Made by a program: the position numbers and the translations under genes. Below are positions 1 to 5,697 of a stretch of DNA of 34,962 bases, in pieces; the stretch's first letter is position 1; the number at the start of each line of letters is the position of its first letter. A model generated the notes under the pieces. The model did no database searches and was not told where the DNA came from. It saw only the letters and a program-made list of their open reading frames with translations. The DNA lies in IMG/VR virus record IMGVR_UViG_3300032241_000348, positions 1 to 34,962 of that record. The stretch is one strand, 5' to 3'. The stretch comes from a virus.

Positions 1-107
1 CAGTCTTGCGAGGCACAGGCACTATCTTCGCCACCTGTATTGCGCTATTTCAGCCTCTTACCCTTCTGGTAACGCTACAACCTTAGACCGCCACGATGTC
101 GTTAGAG
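1..107. repeat. 107-bp direct terminal repeat, left copy
   Basis: Bases 1-107 are identical to bases 34856-34962. This shows that the contig closes on itself. It is either the residual overlap of a circular assembly or a true short direct terminal repeat of a linear phage genome; the sequence alone cannot separate the two. The odd length and exact identity would fit a k-mer overlap. The repeat lies inside a gene-free, hairpin-rich region. Confidence 0.95.
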
Positions 108-136
108 CCGCCAATCTAAGGGGATTTGATTCTACA
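1..136. other. Gene-free hairpin-rich region, left part (continues from 34677-34962)
   Basis: No convincing ORF on either strand. Visible inverted repeats: GAGGC (10-14) with GCCTC (53-57) and, nested beside it, ACAGG (15-19) with CCTGT (34-38); TTACC (58-62) with GGTAA (68-72), loop of 5; CCTTAGA (81-87) with TCTAAGG (115-121). The segment GTTAGAGCCGCCAAT (101-115) recurs almost exactly at 2626-2639 in the other large gene-free region. It lies just downstream of the Cro-like gene (minus strand). Candidate structured RNA or replication origin; function not known. Confidence 0.5.
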
Positions 137-409
137 CTATTCTCTTTCTAAGAAGTTGTTGCTTTTTGGCAACAGCTCAGGCCATATTAAAAAATAATTT
201 GTTGGAAATATATCTTGCCTTGTGACTAGCCCATGCGACTCTTTTTCAAGAGTTGCCGCCAAAAATACAAATTGGGCATAAGGAATGTTGTTTTTGCGCC
301 ATTGTGAGACTGCATTAGGGGTTACCCCACATAATTTTCCCACTTTTGTTGGCCCACCAAGCAAATCTATGATGGCAGAATCGGTCAATTTTAATTTCAT
401 GTGAGACAT
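137..409 (-). CDS. Cro/YdaS-like transcriptional repressor
   Basis: A 90-residue protein with a Cro/YdaS-type helix-turn-helix: GGPTKVGKLCGVTPNAVSQW is the classic HTH pattern (small residue in helix 1, turn, recognition helix with AVSQW), followed by the usual aliphatic C-terminal part. The ATG at 409 is preferred to a GTG at 454 because AGG lies at SD distance and a palindrome overlaps this start. It is divergent from the early operon at 514, so it probably represses that promoter and/or its own. No CI-like partner or integrase was recognised, which leaves the lifestyle open. HTH assignment is firm; whether it acts as Cro or as main repressor is inference. Confidence 0.85.
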   Translation of the reverse strand: MSHMKLKLTDSAIIDLLGGPTKVGKLCGVTPNAVSQWRKNNIPYAQFVFLAATLEKESHGLVTRQDIFPTNYFLIWPELLPKSNNFLERE

Positions 410-410
410 C

Positions 411-429
411 TTACAACCTATGTTGTTAA
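411..429. promoter_or_regulatory. Candidate operator palindrome at the repressor start
   Basis: ACAAC (413-417) and GTTGT (422-426) form a perfect inverted repeat with a 4-base spacer, inside the longer imperfect palindrome 411-429. It overlaps the ribosome-binding region of the Cro-like gene, a position suited to autoregulation. No second identical copy was found, so binding is inference. Confidence 0.35.
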
Positions 430-443
430 TTTGCAAATAGTTC

Positions 444-471
444 TTGACAGACACTTGAATTAGCTTACAAT
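444..471 (+). promoter_or_regulatory. Early rightward sigma70-like promoter
   Basis: TTGACA (444-449), a 16-base spacer and TACAAT (466-471): a perfect -35 and a 5/6 match to -10. The expected start, around 478, lies about 35 bases before the first early gene at 514. It is the best promoter match noticed in the window and would drive the recombination operon with host RNA polymerase. Confidence 0.75.
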
Positions 472-477
472 TCTACT

Positions 478-495
478 TATAGCAATTTCGCTATA
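478..495. promoter_or_regulatory. Inverted repeat at the early transcript start
   Basis: TATAGC (478-483) and GCTATA (490-495) form a perfect 6-base inverted repeat with a 6-base spacer, right at the predicted start of the early transcript. It could be an operator for the Cro-like protein or a small 5' hairpin in the leader. Assignment is inference from position. Confidence 0.4.
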
Positions 496-513
496 TATCT
501 AAGGGGAATTTAG

Positions 514-723
514 ATGGATGAATTAGCACAAGTAATGTTTGAAATGGAAGAACGCTTAGAAGTAGCGTTGAATAACATGGAATACGGCACAGACCTATCA
601 GCCGATGATGTAGATGTTATTCGTGCAGCTTGTGGCAAACCCAACAATAAACGCAATGTATTGCTACAAAGCGTATTTAATGATTTTGGCAACATTTTTG
701 GAGGTTCAAATGCGTCAATCTGA
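514..723 (+). CDS. Small acidic early protein, unknown function
   Basis: A 69-residue acidic protein, first gene of the early operon, with a strong AAGGGGA ribosome-binding site (501-507) seven bases before its ATG. The N-terminal half is likely helical (EMEERLEVALNNMEYG). Its end overlaps the ERF gene by 14 bases, so the two are probably co-translated. No family recognised; the position suggests a partner or regulator of recombination or replication. Confidence 0.7.
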   Translation: MDELAQVMFEMEERLEVALNNMEYGTDLSADDVDVIRAACGKPNNKRNVLLQSVFNDFGNIFGGSNASI

Positions 724-1141
724 ATCTATCGCCAACTTAGCTAAAGCATTGTCAATCGTTCAAGGAAAATTAACTTATGCGACCAAAGATTCTGCAAATC
801 CGTTTTTCAAATCTAAGTACGCTGATTTGGAATCTGTTTGGGATTCTTGCCGTAGCCTTCTTAGTGAGAATGGTTTGGCTGTTATGCAGTTTCCTGGCGA
901 GTATTTTGACGGAACAATGTCACTCACTACCGTTCTCAGTCATTCTTCTGGCGAGTGGATTAGTAAAGAGATGTCTTTACCTGTAACTAAACCAGATGCC
1001 CAGGGCGCAGGTTCAGCCTTAACTTATATGCGTAGATACGCATTAGCAGCAGTTGTCGGTGTTGTGCAAGCAGACGATGACGGCAACGCAGCGTCAAACA
1101 AACCAGTTAATCAACCAGTTGTAAAAGCAAAGGAAATCTAA
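710..1141 (+). CDS. erf: ERF-family single-strand annealing recombinase
   Basis: A 143-residue protein matching the ERF superfamily, which anneals complementary single strands in phage recombination. Family hallmarks: SIANLAKALSIVQGKL at the start, the NPFFKSKYADLESV segment (the N-P-F-F/H-K-S-K-Y-A-x-L signature), and GSALTYMRRYALAAVVGV near residues 103-120. ATG 710 was chosen over upstream starts because GGAGG (700-704) sits at ideal spacing and the family begins here. It shares the operon with an SSB-like protein and a PD-(D/E)XK exonuclease, a classic annealase/exonuclease pairing. The tail after residue 125 is low-complexity. Confidence 0.93.
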   Translation: MRQSESIANLAKALSIVQGKLTYATKDSANPFFKSKYADLESVWDSCRSLLSENGLAVMQFPGEYFDGTMSLTTVLSHSSGEWISKEMSLPVTKPDAQGAGSALTYMRRYALAAVVGVVQADDDGNAASNKPVNQPVVKAKEI

Positions 1142-1401
1142 TGGCTTACGAAATGAAAGAAGGCAGCGCATCGCTGTTTAAAAACACACGCAAGACCTCT
1201 GATAATCACCCAGATTACACAGGGTCAATAATGCTCCAAGGAAAAGAACATTACTTGAGCGCATGGATTAAAGAATCAGCAAAAGTAGGTAAGTATTTCA
1301 GTATTTCGGTGGGCAAAGTCAAAGAACCTGTAGGCTTTAAAGCTAGAGGTGAAGATGAACTGCCTAAACATAGAATAGATGACGATTTAACCCCATTTTA
1401 G
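1141..1401 (+). CDS. Small SSB-like DNA-binding protein with acidic tip
   Basis: An 86-residue protein, starting within a TAATG overlap with erf. Residues 1-60 look like a compact beta-barrel (KEHYLSAWIKES, KYFSISVGKV). The C-terminus DDDLTPF closely resembles the SSB interaction tip (DDDIPF) that docks host replication and repair proteins. The similarity to small phage OB-fold proteins and the place between annealase and exonuclease support single-strand binding. It is much shorter than bacterial SSB (about 170 residues). Fold is inferred; the tip is seen directly. Confidence 0.65.
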   Translation: MAYEMKEGSASLFKNTRKTSDNHPDYTGSIMLQGKEHYLSAWIKESAKVGKYFSISVGKVKEPVGFKARGEDELPKHRIDDDLTPF

Positions 1402-1410
1402 GAGAAAACC

Positions 1411-1608
1411 ATGTTGAATCACATTAGGGATGTAATTGGAGATAAAGCTATCATTTCTACCCAGCCTTTTGGCGTAGATGAAGAAAGACAGTTAATCGCT
1501 TTTGAAACACAAGATTTAGCTTCTGTAATTCGTGATGTGATTCAAACTTGTGCAGATTGTTGTTTAGAAGGCGAAAGCCGTAATGCAATTTTAAGACTTT
1601 TAGATTAA
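1411..1608 (+). CDS. Unknown early protein, 65 aa
   Basis: Preceded by AGGAGA at good spacing and only 9 bases after the SSB-like gene. Predicted mixed alpha/beta: an N-terminal part (IRDVIGDKAII) and a helical C-terminal part with two close cysteines (CADCC, residues 47-51). No family recognised. Coding is supported by the spacing, the SD site and the tight operon. Confidence 0.65.
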   Translation: MLNHIRDVIGDKAIISTQPFGVDEERQLIAFETQDLASVIRDVIQTCADCCLEGESRNAILRLLD

Positions 1609-1617
1609 GGAAAAATC

Positions 1618-1770
1618 ATGATTAATTTGACACTTGAAGTGGCAGAAGTAGAAGCATTGTTAAAGCATATTGAGCAGTCTGCTAAAGCGTTAATTGCTAA
1701 GGTTCATGCTCAAGCTGCGCCACAAGTTGCTGGATTAAACCAGCCAGTAGAAGAAAAACCAGTAGAATAA
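1618..1770 (+). CDS. Unknown early protein, 50 aa
   Basis: A short ORF with AAGGA before its ATG, filling the gap between its neighbours. It encodes MINLTLEVAEVEALLKHIEQ, then an alanine-rich helix and a proline/glutamate-rich tail (EEKPVE). The first 35 residues look like one amphipathic helix. Such small helical proteins are frequent next to phage recombinases; function unknown. Confidence 0.65.
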   Translation: MINLTLEVAEVEALLKHIEQSAKALIAKVHAQAAPQVAGLNQPVEEKPVE

Positions 1771-1792
1771 TGTTTATTAAAGGGGAAACAAA

Positions 1793-2542
1793 ATGTCTCA
1801 ACATTGGTATTGCGCCCAAACTGGGCAACCACGCTATACAACCATTGGAAAAAACGGAAAAGAGCGCTCAACTACACTCGCAGATGCAAAGAAAGCGCCA
1901 GGAACTCTTGTACCAAGCGTTAGTACTATTACAGGACAATTATCAAAAGACGGTCTTACCACATACTTCCAGACCGAAGCTATCAGGGCTGCTGCTGAAT
2001 TTCCACGCTTAGATGGGGAAAGCGAAAAAGATTACATTTCTCGTTGTTTAGAGCTTGCAAAAAGAAAATCTAAGGAAGCTCAAGAGCGTGGTACTTTAAT
2101 CCATGATTTTATGGAAAGCTATTACACCCAAGTATTTATTCCTGATTGGCCTAGTTATGTCAAGATTGTTGATGAAGCCATTACAGCGCATTTTGGCCCA
2201 CAACTCTGGCTGGCGGAGCAGAGTTTGGTCAATCAGCAAGAAGGCTATGGCGGAAAATGCGATTTATATGCCAAGCCCAATCATGCGTTCAAAGGAATCG
2301 TAATTGACTTTAAAACGACAGAGAAAAGCCCTAGCGAATTAACGCCATATATAGAAAATGTTTTACAGCTTGCAGCGTACCGAGAGGTTCTTGCGCCCTC
2401 AGCACGATGCGCTAATGTCTATATCAATGGTACTACAAACGAAGTAGCCATTTATGAACACGATGAACAAGATTTGCGTGATGCTTACCAAATGTTTGTT
2501 AATCTGGTTCAAATCTATAAGCTCAGAAATAAGCTAAACTAG
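1793..2542 (+). CDS. PD-(D/E)XK exonuclease (RecB/Cas4-like)
   Basis: A 249-residue nuclease with the ordered motifs of the RecB/lambda-exonuclease-like group: GTLIH with H104, an acidic residue at WLAEQSL (E142), GYGGKCDLYA with D157, IDFKT with D172 and K174, and QLAAY (Q192, Y196). These coordinate metal and cut DNA; with the ERF annealase it would resect ends for single-strand annealing. The ATG follows AAGGGGAAA at 1779-1787. It is the last gene before the long structured gap at 2543-2855. The superfamily is firm; exo- versus endonuclease activity is inferred from neighbours. Confidence 0.88.
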   Translation: MSQHWYCAQTGQPRYTTIGKNGKERSTTLADAKKAPGTLVPSVSTITGQLSKDGLTTYFQTEAIRAAAEFPRLDGESEKDYISRCLELAKRKSKEAQERGTLIHDFMESYYTQVFIPDWPSYVKIVDEAITAHFGPQLWLAEQSLVNQQEGYGGKCDLYAKPNHAFKGIVIDFKTTEKSPSELTPYIENVLQLAAYREVLAPSARCANVYINGTTNEVAIYEHDEQDLRDAYQMFVNLVQIYKLRNKLN

Positions 2543-2547
2543 ACCTC

Positions 2548-2615
2548 GAGGCGGCAGACTGGATTTCCCCTTTCCAGACCACACACATCACGGAGTGTTC
2601 TGCTGCCTCACCTTT
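2548..2615 (+). terminator. SL1: three-way-junction hairpin followed by a T-run
   Basis: The outer stem 2548-2558/2599-2609 encloses CTGGA (2559-2563) paired with TCCAG (2573-2577) and ACAC (2583-2586) paired with GTGT (2595-2598). The inner hairpins abut the outer stem, giving a compact three-way junction. TTTTT at 2613-2617 follows the outer stem after three bases, so partial termination after the exonuclease gene is possible. Confidence 0.4.
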
Positions 2616-2775
2616 TTCTAAGGGCGTTAAGCCGCCAATGTAGGATGCAGTAATTGGGTAATTTTGCGGCTTTCTGACCCATTGTTAGCAACTGCCAAAT
2701 ACAGCCTTGTTGTTTATTCGCAACTAAGGGTTTATCAGGATGGCTTTTGCTTGCTAACTGCAATAAATTACTTTC

Positions 2776-2842
2776 AACAGGTCAAACATACTTCAGCTCA
2801 ATAAGCCGCAGGTGTACGACTAAGCAGTTTGACTTGTTTTTT
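2776..2842 (+). terminator. SL4: 12-bp stem plus T-run just before a gene (possible attenuator)
   Basis: AACAGGTCAAAC (2776-2787) pairs with GTTTGACTTGTT (2827-2838) over 12 positions with one G-U, and the 3' arm runs directly into TTTTTT (2837-2842). That is the form of an intrinsic terminator with a large loop. It lies only a few bases before the AAGGGGA ribosome-binding site of the next gene, so it could attenuate the second half of the early operon. Not tested. Confidence 0.45.
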
Positions 2843-2855
2843 ATAAGGGGAAATT

Positions 2856-3032
2856 ATGAAAGACGGTTACTACATCAATACAGTCATTTTTGGCAACACA
2901 GAAATCGACTTATACGGTTACAACAACGAAATTACATACGCTTATATTGGCGACCACGATATTAGCGAAATGGTCAAAAGCCTTGATTTATGGAAAAAAA
3001 TCGAGGATGAACTCTACGAACAGGCTGGCTAA
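2856..3032 (+). CDS. Unknown small protein, 58 aa
   Basis: Begins with an ATG preceded by ATAAGGGGAAATT and ends directly against the next start (TAA ATG). The sequence is MKDGYYINTVIFGNTEIDLY followed by a short beta-rich part and a helical acidic end (LWKKIEDELYEQAG). No family recognised. It is the first gene after the structured region, so its expression is the one most likely affected by that element. Confidence 0.7.
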   Translation: MKDGYYINTVIFGNTEIDLYGYNNEITYAYIGDHDISEMVKSLDLWKKIEDELYEQAG

Positions 3033-3320
3033 ATGAGCTATCAAATCGACCATTTAAGGCGTATTTGGGATGAGGATGCGCCTTGTGATGACTGCGCCCA
3101 TAGACAAGCCTGTAAAGAGCAGGAAATGGCTTGTAGGGCGTTTTCTAGCTACATTGTCAATGGCACTTACCTTGCATCCATGCCCAGAAACCCAACTTGC
3201 GGGCTATACAACAAAATCTTTGATGAAAACGATGAAAAGGCTTTAAAAGAATACCTTAGGCAATTTCAAGATGGTCAAGATGATTTGTTTGATATGGTAG
3301 CTGATAAAACTTTGAGGTAA
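3033..3320 (+). CDS. Putative zinc-binding early protein
   Basis: A 95-residue protein with cysteines arranged C18-x2-C21-x5-C27-x6-C34 (CDDCAHRQACKEQEMAC), a likely single zinc site, followed by AFSSYIVNG and the PRNPTCGLYNKIF block seen in many small phage proteins of this type. The C-terminal third is acidic and helical. Start abuts the upstream stop, indicating coupling. The role is unknown; the cysteine cluster suggests nucleic-acid or protein binding. Confidence 0.72.
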   Translation: MSYQIDHLRRIWDEDAPCDDCAHRQACKEQEMACRAFSSYIVNGTYLASMPRNPTCGLYNKIFDENDEKALKEYLRQFQDGQDDLFDMVADKTLR

Positions 3321-3322
3321 TC

Positions 3323-3556
3323 ATGGATATTCAAATTGAAATAGTTAAAGAATACGAAGATGGGTCAGCCGATGCAATGGTGCATTTTGATAAAGAAGGC
3401 CTAGCCATGCTGGTACAAGAAGGCGTAATCAGCATTTTACTTAAATACATAGAGCAAAAAAAATGTCCTCCAGCTTCTTGGTGGGAAGGCGACCCTACTT
3501 GTGGCGGTCTTACTGAAAACTATGGACTAGGAAAGGCACAAAATGAACGCAAATGA
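3323..3556 (+). CDS. Unknown early protein, 77 aa
   Basis: Starts two bases after the previous stop and overlaps the next gene by 14 bases. The N-terminal half alternates beta strand and helix (VHFDKEGLAMLVQEGVISIL), the C-terminal part has two cysteines and is glycine-rich. Small proteins of this look are frequent in environmental phages, but no named family was recognised. Confidence 0.65.
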   Translation: MDIQIEIVKEYEDGSADAMVHFDKEGLAMLVQEGVISILLKYIEQKKCPPASWWEGDPTCGGLTENYGLGKAQNERK

Positions 3557-3875
3557 ACTAGCTGATTACATTGAAACTGGCGGTGAAAACATTGACAGAA
3601 AAGAGTTAGCCACCATGCTACGCCAGCAACAAGCTGAAATAGAGGCGTTGAAAGTTGGAAAGATTAGGGCTTATGACAATGGTTTTGAAGATGGTAGAAA
3701 ACCTGATACCAATCCTAAATCAGCAAAGACACTAACAGATGAGGAAATAGAAGAAGTGTATAGGATTGTGGAGCAAGACTTTACTCTAACAGAATCTAAA
3801 AAACCCGATGGTGGTTGGAGAAACTTTCCTGTTGAATTGGCTAGAGCAATACTAAGAAAGGCACAAAAGAAATGA
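3543..3875 (+). CDS. Unknown early protein, 110 aa, coiled-coil N-terminus
   Basis: Residues 1-40 form a likely amphipathic helix (LATMLRQQQAEIEALK), followed by a glycine/charged linker and a C-terminal block starting TLTDEEIEEVYRIVEQ and ending in a basic helix (ARAILRKAQKK). The TLTDEEI motif opens many small phage proteins of unknown function. Overlaps the gene before and (4 bases, ATGA) the gene after. Confidence 0.65.
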   Translation: MNANELADYIETGGENIDRKELATMLRQQQAEIEALKVGKIRAYDNGFEDGRKPDTNPKSAKTLTDEEIEEVYRIVEQDFTLTESKKPDGGWRNFPVELARAILRKAQKK

Positions 3876-4087
3876 ACATACCTTATAACAACGGCAAAGT
3901 ATCTATTGGTTCACGCTATGACGAAAACCCACTTAAACCCAAATATGTAGAGCAAGATTGGGATATGTTAGAAATCCAAAAATGGCTTATTGGAAACCCA
4001 GAAAAGCTGCGCTTCCAATACTGGTGCAATATTGCGTATTACTTTTTATTAATTTTTGTATTAATCGTTGTAATTTTGCGACATTAA
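3872..4087 (+). CDS. Small protein with C-terminal membrane anchor
   Basis: A 71-residue protein: a polar N-terminal part (YNNGKVSIGSRYDEN), an aromatic central part and one clear transmembrane helix at about residues 51-69 (YYFLLIFVLIVVILR). It starts with an ATGA overlap and ends the plus-strand operon; its last 4 bases overlap the converging endolysin gene. A tail-anchored protein with its N-terminus in the cytoplasm is the simplest model. Function unknown. Confidence 0.65.
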   Translation: MNIPYNNGKVSIGSRYDENPLKPKYVEQDWDMLEIQKWLIGNPEKLRFQYWCNIAYYFLLIFVLIVVILRH

Positions 4088-4602
4088 CCGTTTTTGCACA
4101 TATTTAACGCTTCTTTTTCTTCATTATCAACTCTGGACAGCCACCCATGCTCAAACTGTGGCTTGTTCAATGAACGATAATACCCCCTGCGGGATTCTGA
4201 AAATTTGTTGATAATGCTTGCAGCGTTAGATGCTCTAATAAGTCCCATTGTTGTTGGGCCGATAACCCCGTCAGGTAGGCAGCTAATAGCGGACTGAAGA
4301 AGTTTAACTGCTCTGCCTGGCCCTGCATTGACTCCCATCGAGAAGCATAAAAAGTCGATTCCTGCTGGTAAGACTTCTCCATAAGTGGGTCTCCAATATT
4401 TTTGTTCGTACATAGGGGCTACATCGGCTTTGGTCAAGTTTTTCATGGTCGTTACAGGGTGACCTACATATTCTTCCCAAACTCGCTTGGTAACGCCTAG
4501 ATTTGTCTCACCGCCTGGGTCGCCAATCTTATCTCCATCGACCCATCCACCTTCGGATTTCAATACCAAATCCAAGCAATTCTCGTAATTATTTGCTGCC
4601 AT
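4084..4602 (-). CDS. Endolysin, glycoside hydrolase family 108 (muramidase)
   Basis: A 172-residue lysozyme of the GH108 type. The N-terminal catalytic part has KSEGGW (E17, expected catalytic glutamate) and GDPGGETNLGVT, the hallmark that follows it; the C-terminal part carries a PG_3-like wall-binding module (DGVIGPTTMGLI). The full family length is present. No signal peptide or SAR helix is seen, so it should need a holin for release. It is the last gene of the late unit, with the spanin genes immediately upstream (14-base overlap). Confidence 0.93.
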   Translation of the reverse strand: MAANNYENCLDLVLKSEGGWVDGDKIGDPGGETNLGVTKRVWEEYVGHPVTTMKNLTKADVAPMYEQKYWRPTYGEVLPAGIDFLCFSMGVNAGPGRAVKLLQSAISCLPDGVIGPTTMGLIRASNAASIINKFSESRRGYYRSLNKPQFEHGWLSRVDNEEKEALNMCKNG

Positions 4603-5023
4603 TGATTATGTCCTGTAAGTTAGTGATATATGCTTGTAAAGCGATTATTTGCTGGGCATCATCGGCTGAATCGGTGGCAATAGCCATGCAGCTTTTGGTT
4701 GTGCCATTAATTGTGATGGTGGTGGAATTAAGACTGGACAGTTGGTTGGAACTGCTGTCGTACACCCTGCTAAGATAGTTGTGATTAGCAGACAATTTAG
4801 CTTCATATTCATTTTCTAAGCTCCTGATTGCGATTTGTTGTTCTTTTTCTTTGGCAGCATTTTCAATCTCTTGCTTTTGGGCTGCCATTTGCACTTGATT
4901 TGCAAAGTCAGCAAAGCGCAGATGCTCCACATAAAACCCAGCCCCAAAACTGCCCAAAACCAAAGCCAAATAAATGTAGATTTGTCCACCTAAACCGCCT
5001 AATAAGTTAAGTAAAAAGCTCAT
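4589..5023 (-). CDS. Rz: Rz-like inner-membrane spanin (i-spanin)
   Basis: A 144-residue protein with an N-terminal membrane anchor (residues 10-30, IYIYLALVLGSFGAGFYVEH) followed by a long periplasmic coiled coil rich in Q, E, K and A. This is the architecture of Rz, which with Rz1 fuses inner and outer membranes at lysis. It sits directly upstream of the endolysin and contains an Rz1 gene in another frame, as expected. Sequence similarity to lambda Rz is low, as is usual, so the call rests on topology and context. Confidence 0.85.
   Translation of the reverse strand: MSFLLNLLGGLGGQIYIYLALVLGSFGAGFYVEHLRFADFANQVQMAAQKQEIENAAKEKEQQIAIRSLENEYEAKLSANHNYLSRVYDSSSNQLSSLNSTTITINGTTKSCMAIATDSADDAQQIIALQAYITNLQDIINGSK
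4645..4812 (-). CDS. Rz1: Embedded Rz1-like outer-membrane lipoprotein (o-spanin)
   Basis: A 55-residue ORF wholly nested in the Rz gene in another frame. It starts MNMKLNCLLITTILAGC: a short signal sequence ending in a perfect lipobox (ILAGC, lipidated C17). The mature part is proline-rich (PTNCPVLIPPPSQ, LLPPIQPMMP), as in Rz1. AGGAG lies 8 bases before its ATG. Nesting inside Rz is the known lambda arrangement. Strong call although the ORF is short. Confidence 0.9.
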   Translation of the reverse strand: MNMKLNCLLITTILAGCTTAVPTNCPVLIPPPSQLMAQPKAAWLLPPIQPMMPSK

Positions 5024-5250
5024 TGTGGTTCTGCACCCGCCATCTGTTTTGCGGCAACGGAAGCTGCGCCAGAACCCGAAACAATACCCAAAGCGCCAGC
5101 TAATTCAGTTAGGCTGATTTCTTTGCCAGAATAAATTAAATAAATCGCAGCGCCACCAACTAGGAAAAACCCTAACATCCACGCCCAACGAGCAATGCAA
5201 TGGGTAGCGTTATCACGATTGGTCAAAATATGAGTCATTATTTCGTTCAT
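5020..5250 (-). CDS. Putative holin (two membrane segments)
   Basis: A 76-residue protein with a hydrophobic helix at about residues 22-41 (WAWMLGFFLVGGAAIYLIYS) and a weaker small-residue-rich second segment (LAGALGIVSGSGAASVAAKQ, about 50-69). Size, topology and its place just upstream of the spanin and endolysin genes fit a class II holin. It overlaps both neighbours by 4 bases. Two other small membrane proteins upstream (5247-5696 and 5698-5883) are alternative holin candidates. Confidence 0.6.
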   Translation of the reverse strand: MNEIMTHILTNRDNATHCIARWAWMLGFFLVGGAAIYLIYSGKEISLTELAGALGIVSGSGAASVAAKQMAGAEPQ

Positions 5251-5696
5251 TTAATACCCCAAGTCAAATACCAAGCTACTAAAGCCGCCAAAATCCAACA
5301 ATACATTTGCACTCTACGCACAGCTTTGAGGTCATGTTGAAATTCGTCTGAATTAGACTTTTCCATAGCCTCAATATCTTTTTTAATTCTTAATACTTCT
5401 TCCCATTCTCTACCGCCATATTTTTTAACGAAATCTATCCGTAATTTGGCTTCTTGGTCTGAGATGAGCTTTTTCTTATTATATTCGTTTAATGCCTTAA
5501 TGATAGCGGTCTGTTTACGAAATTCAGCCTCTCGTTGCGCCCTCATGCGCTCTTGGGCTTTTAAAAGTGCTACATCCGTTGCATCTTTTTGGGTGGCTTC
5601 TATGCTATGGGTTAGGCTTTTAGTCGCCTCTCTAGCGCTGTTCATAGCGCCAGAAACGCTTTTTATCCCTTCGGATAACCCATAGTCATAAGACAT
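5247..5696 (-). CDS. Coiled-coil protein with C-terminal membrane anchor
   Basis: A 149-residue protein: residues 15-125 are almost entirely charged helix (ALLKAQERMRAQREAEFRKQ), then one membrane helix at about 131-147 (YCWILAALVAWYLTWGI). Tail-anchored, large part probably cytoplasmic. It lies in the lysis cluster and may regulate holin timing, or it may be a virion protein; no family recognised. Confidence 0.6.
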   Translation of the reverse strand: MSYDYGLSEGIKSVSGAMNSAREATKSLTHSIEATQKDATDVALLKAQERMRAQREAEFRKQTAIIKALNEYNKKKLISDQEAKLRIDFVKKYGGREWEEVLRIKKDIEAMEKSNSDEFQHDLKAVRRVQMYCWILAALVAWYLTWGIK

Positions 5697-5697
5697 T

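Larger units (their letters stand above)
2543..2855 (+). ncRNA. Structured non-coding region with four stem-loops
   Basis: A 313-base gap without a credible gene in an otherwise tightly packed operon. Four inverted repeats tile it. SL1: 2548-2558 with 2599-2609 (11 pairs, one G-U). SL2: AAGCCGC 2629-2635 with GCGGCTT 2666-2672. SL3: GTTAGCAA 2684-2691 with TTGCTAAC 2751-2758, enclosing CCTTGTTG 2705-2712 paired with CAAC(T)AAGG 2721-2729. SL4: 2776-2787 with 2827-2838 (12 pairs, one G-U). Both G-U pairs are tolerated only in plus-strand RNA, the sense of the operon. It could be a regulatory leader, a stable phage RNA or an origin. No known RNA class recognised. Confidence 0.55.

Noticed and set aside
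614-709. Upstream in-frame extension of the ERF gene
   Set aside because: The extension has no SD and no family similarity; GGAGG before ATG 710 and the family start decide for 710.
2747-2965. Plus-strand 72-codon ORF across the end of the structured gap
   Set aside because: No SD site, arginine/tyrosine-rich odd sequence, and it overlaps the well-supported gene at 2856 in another frame.
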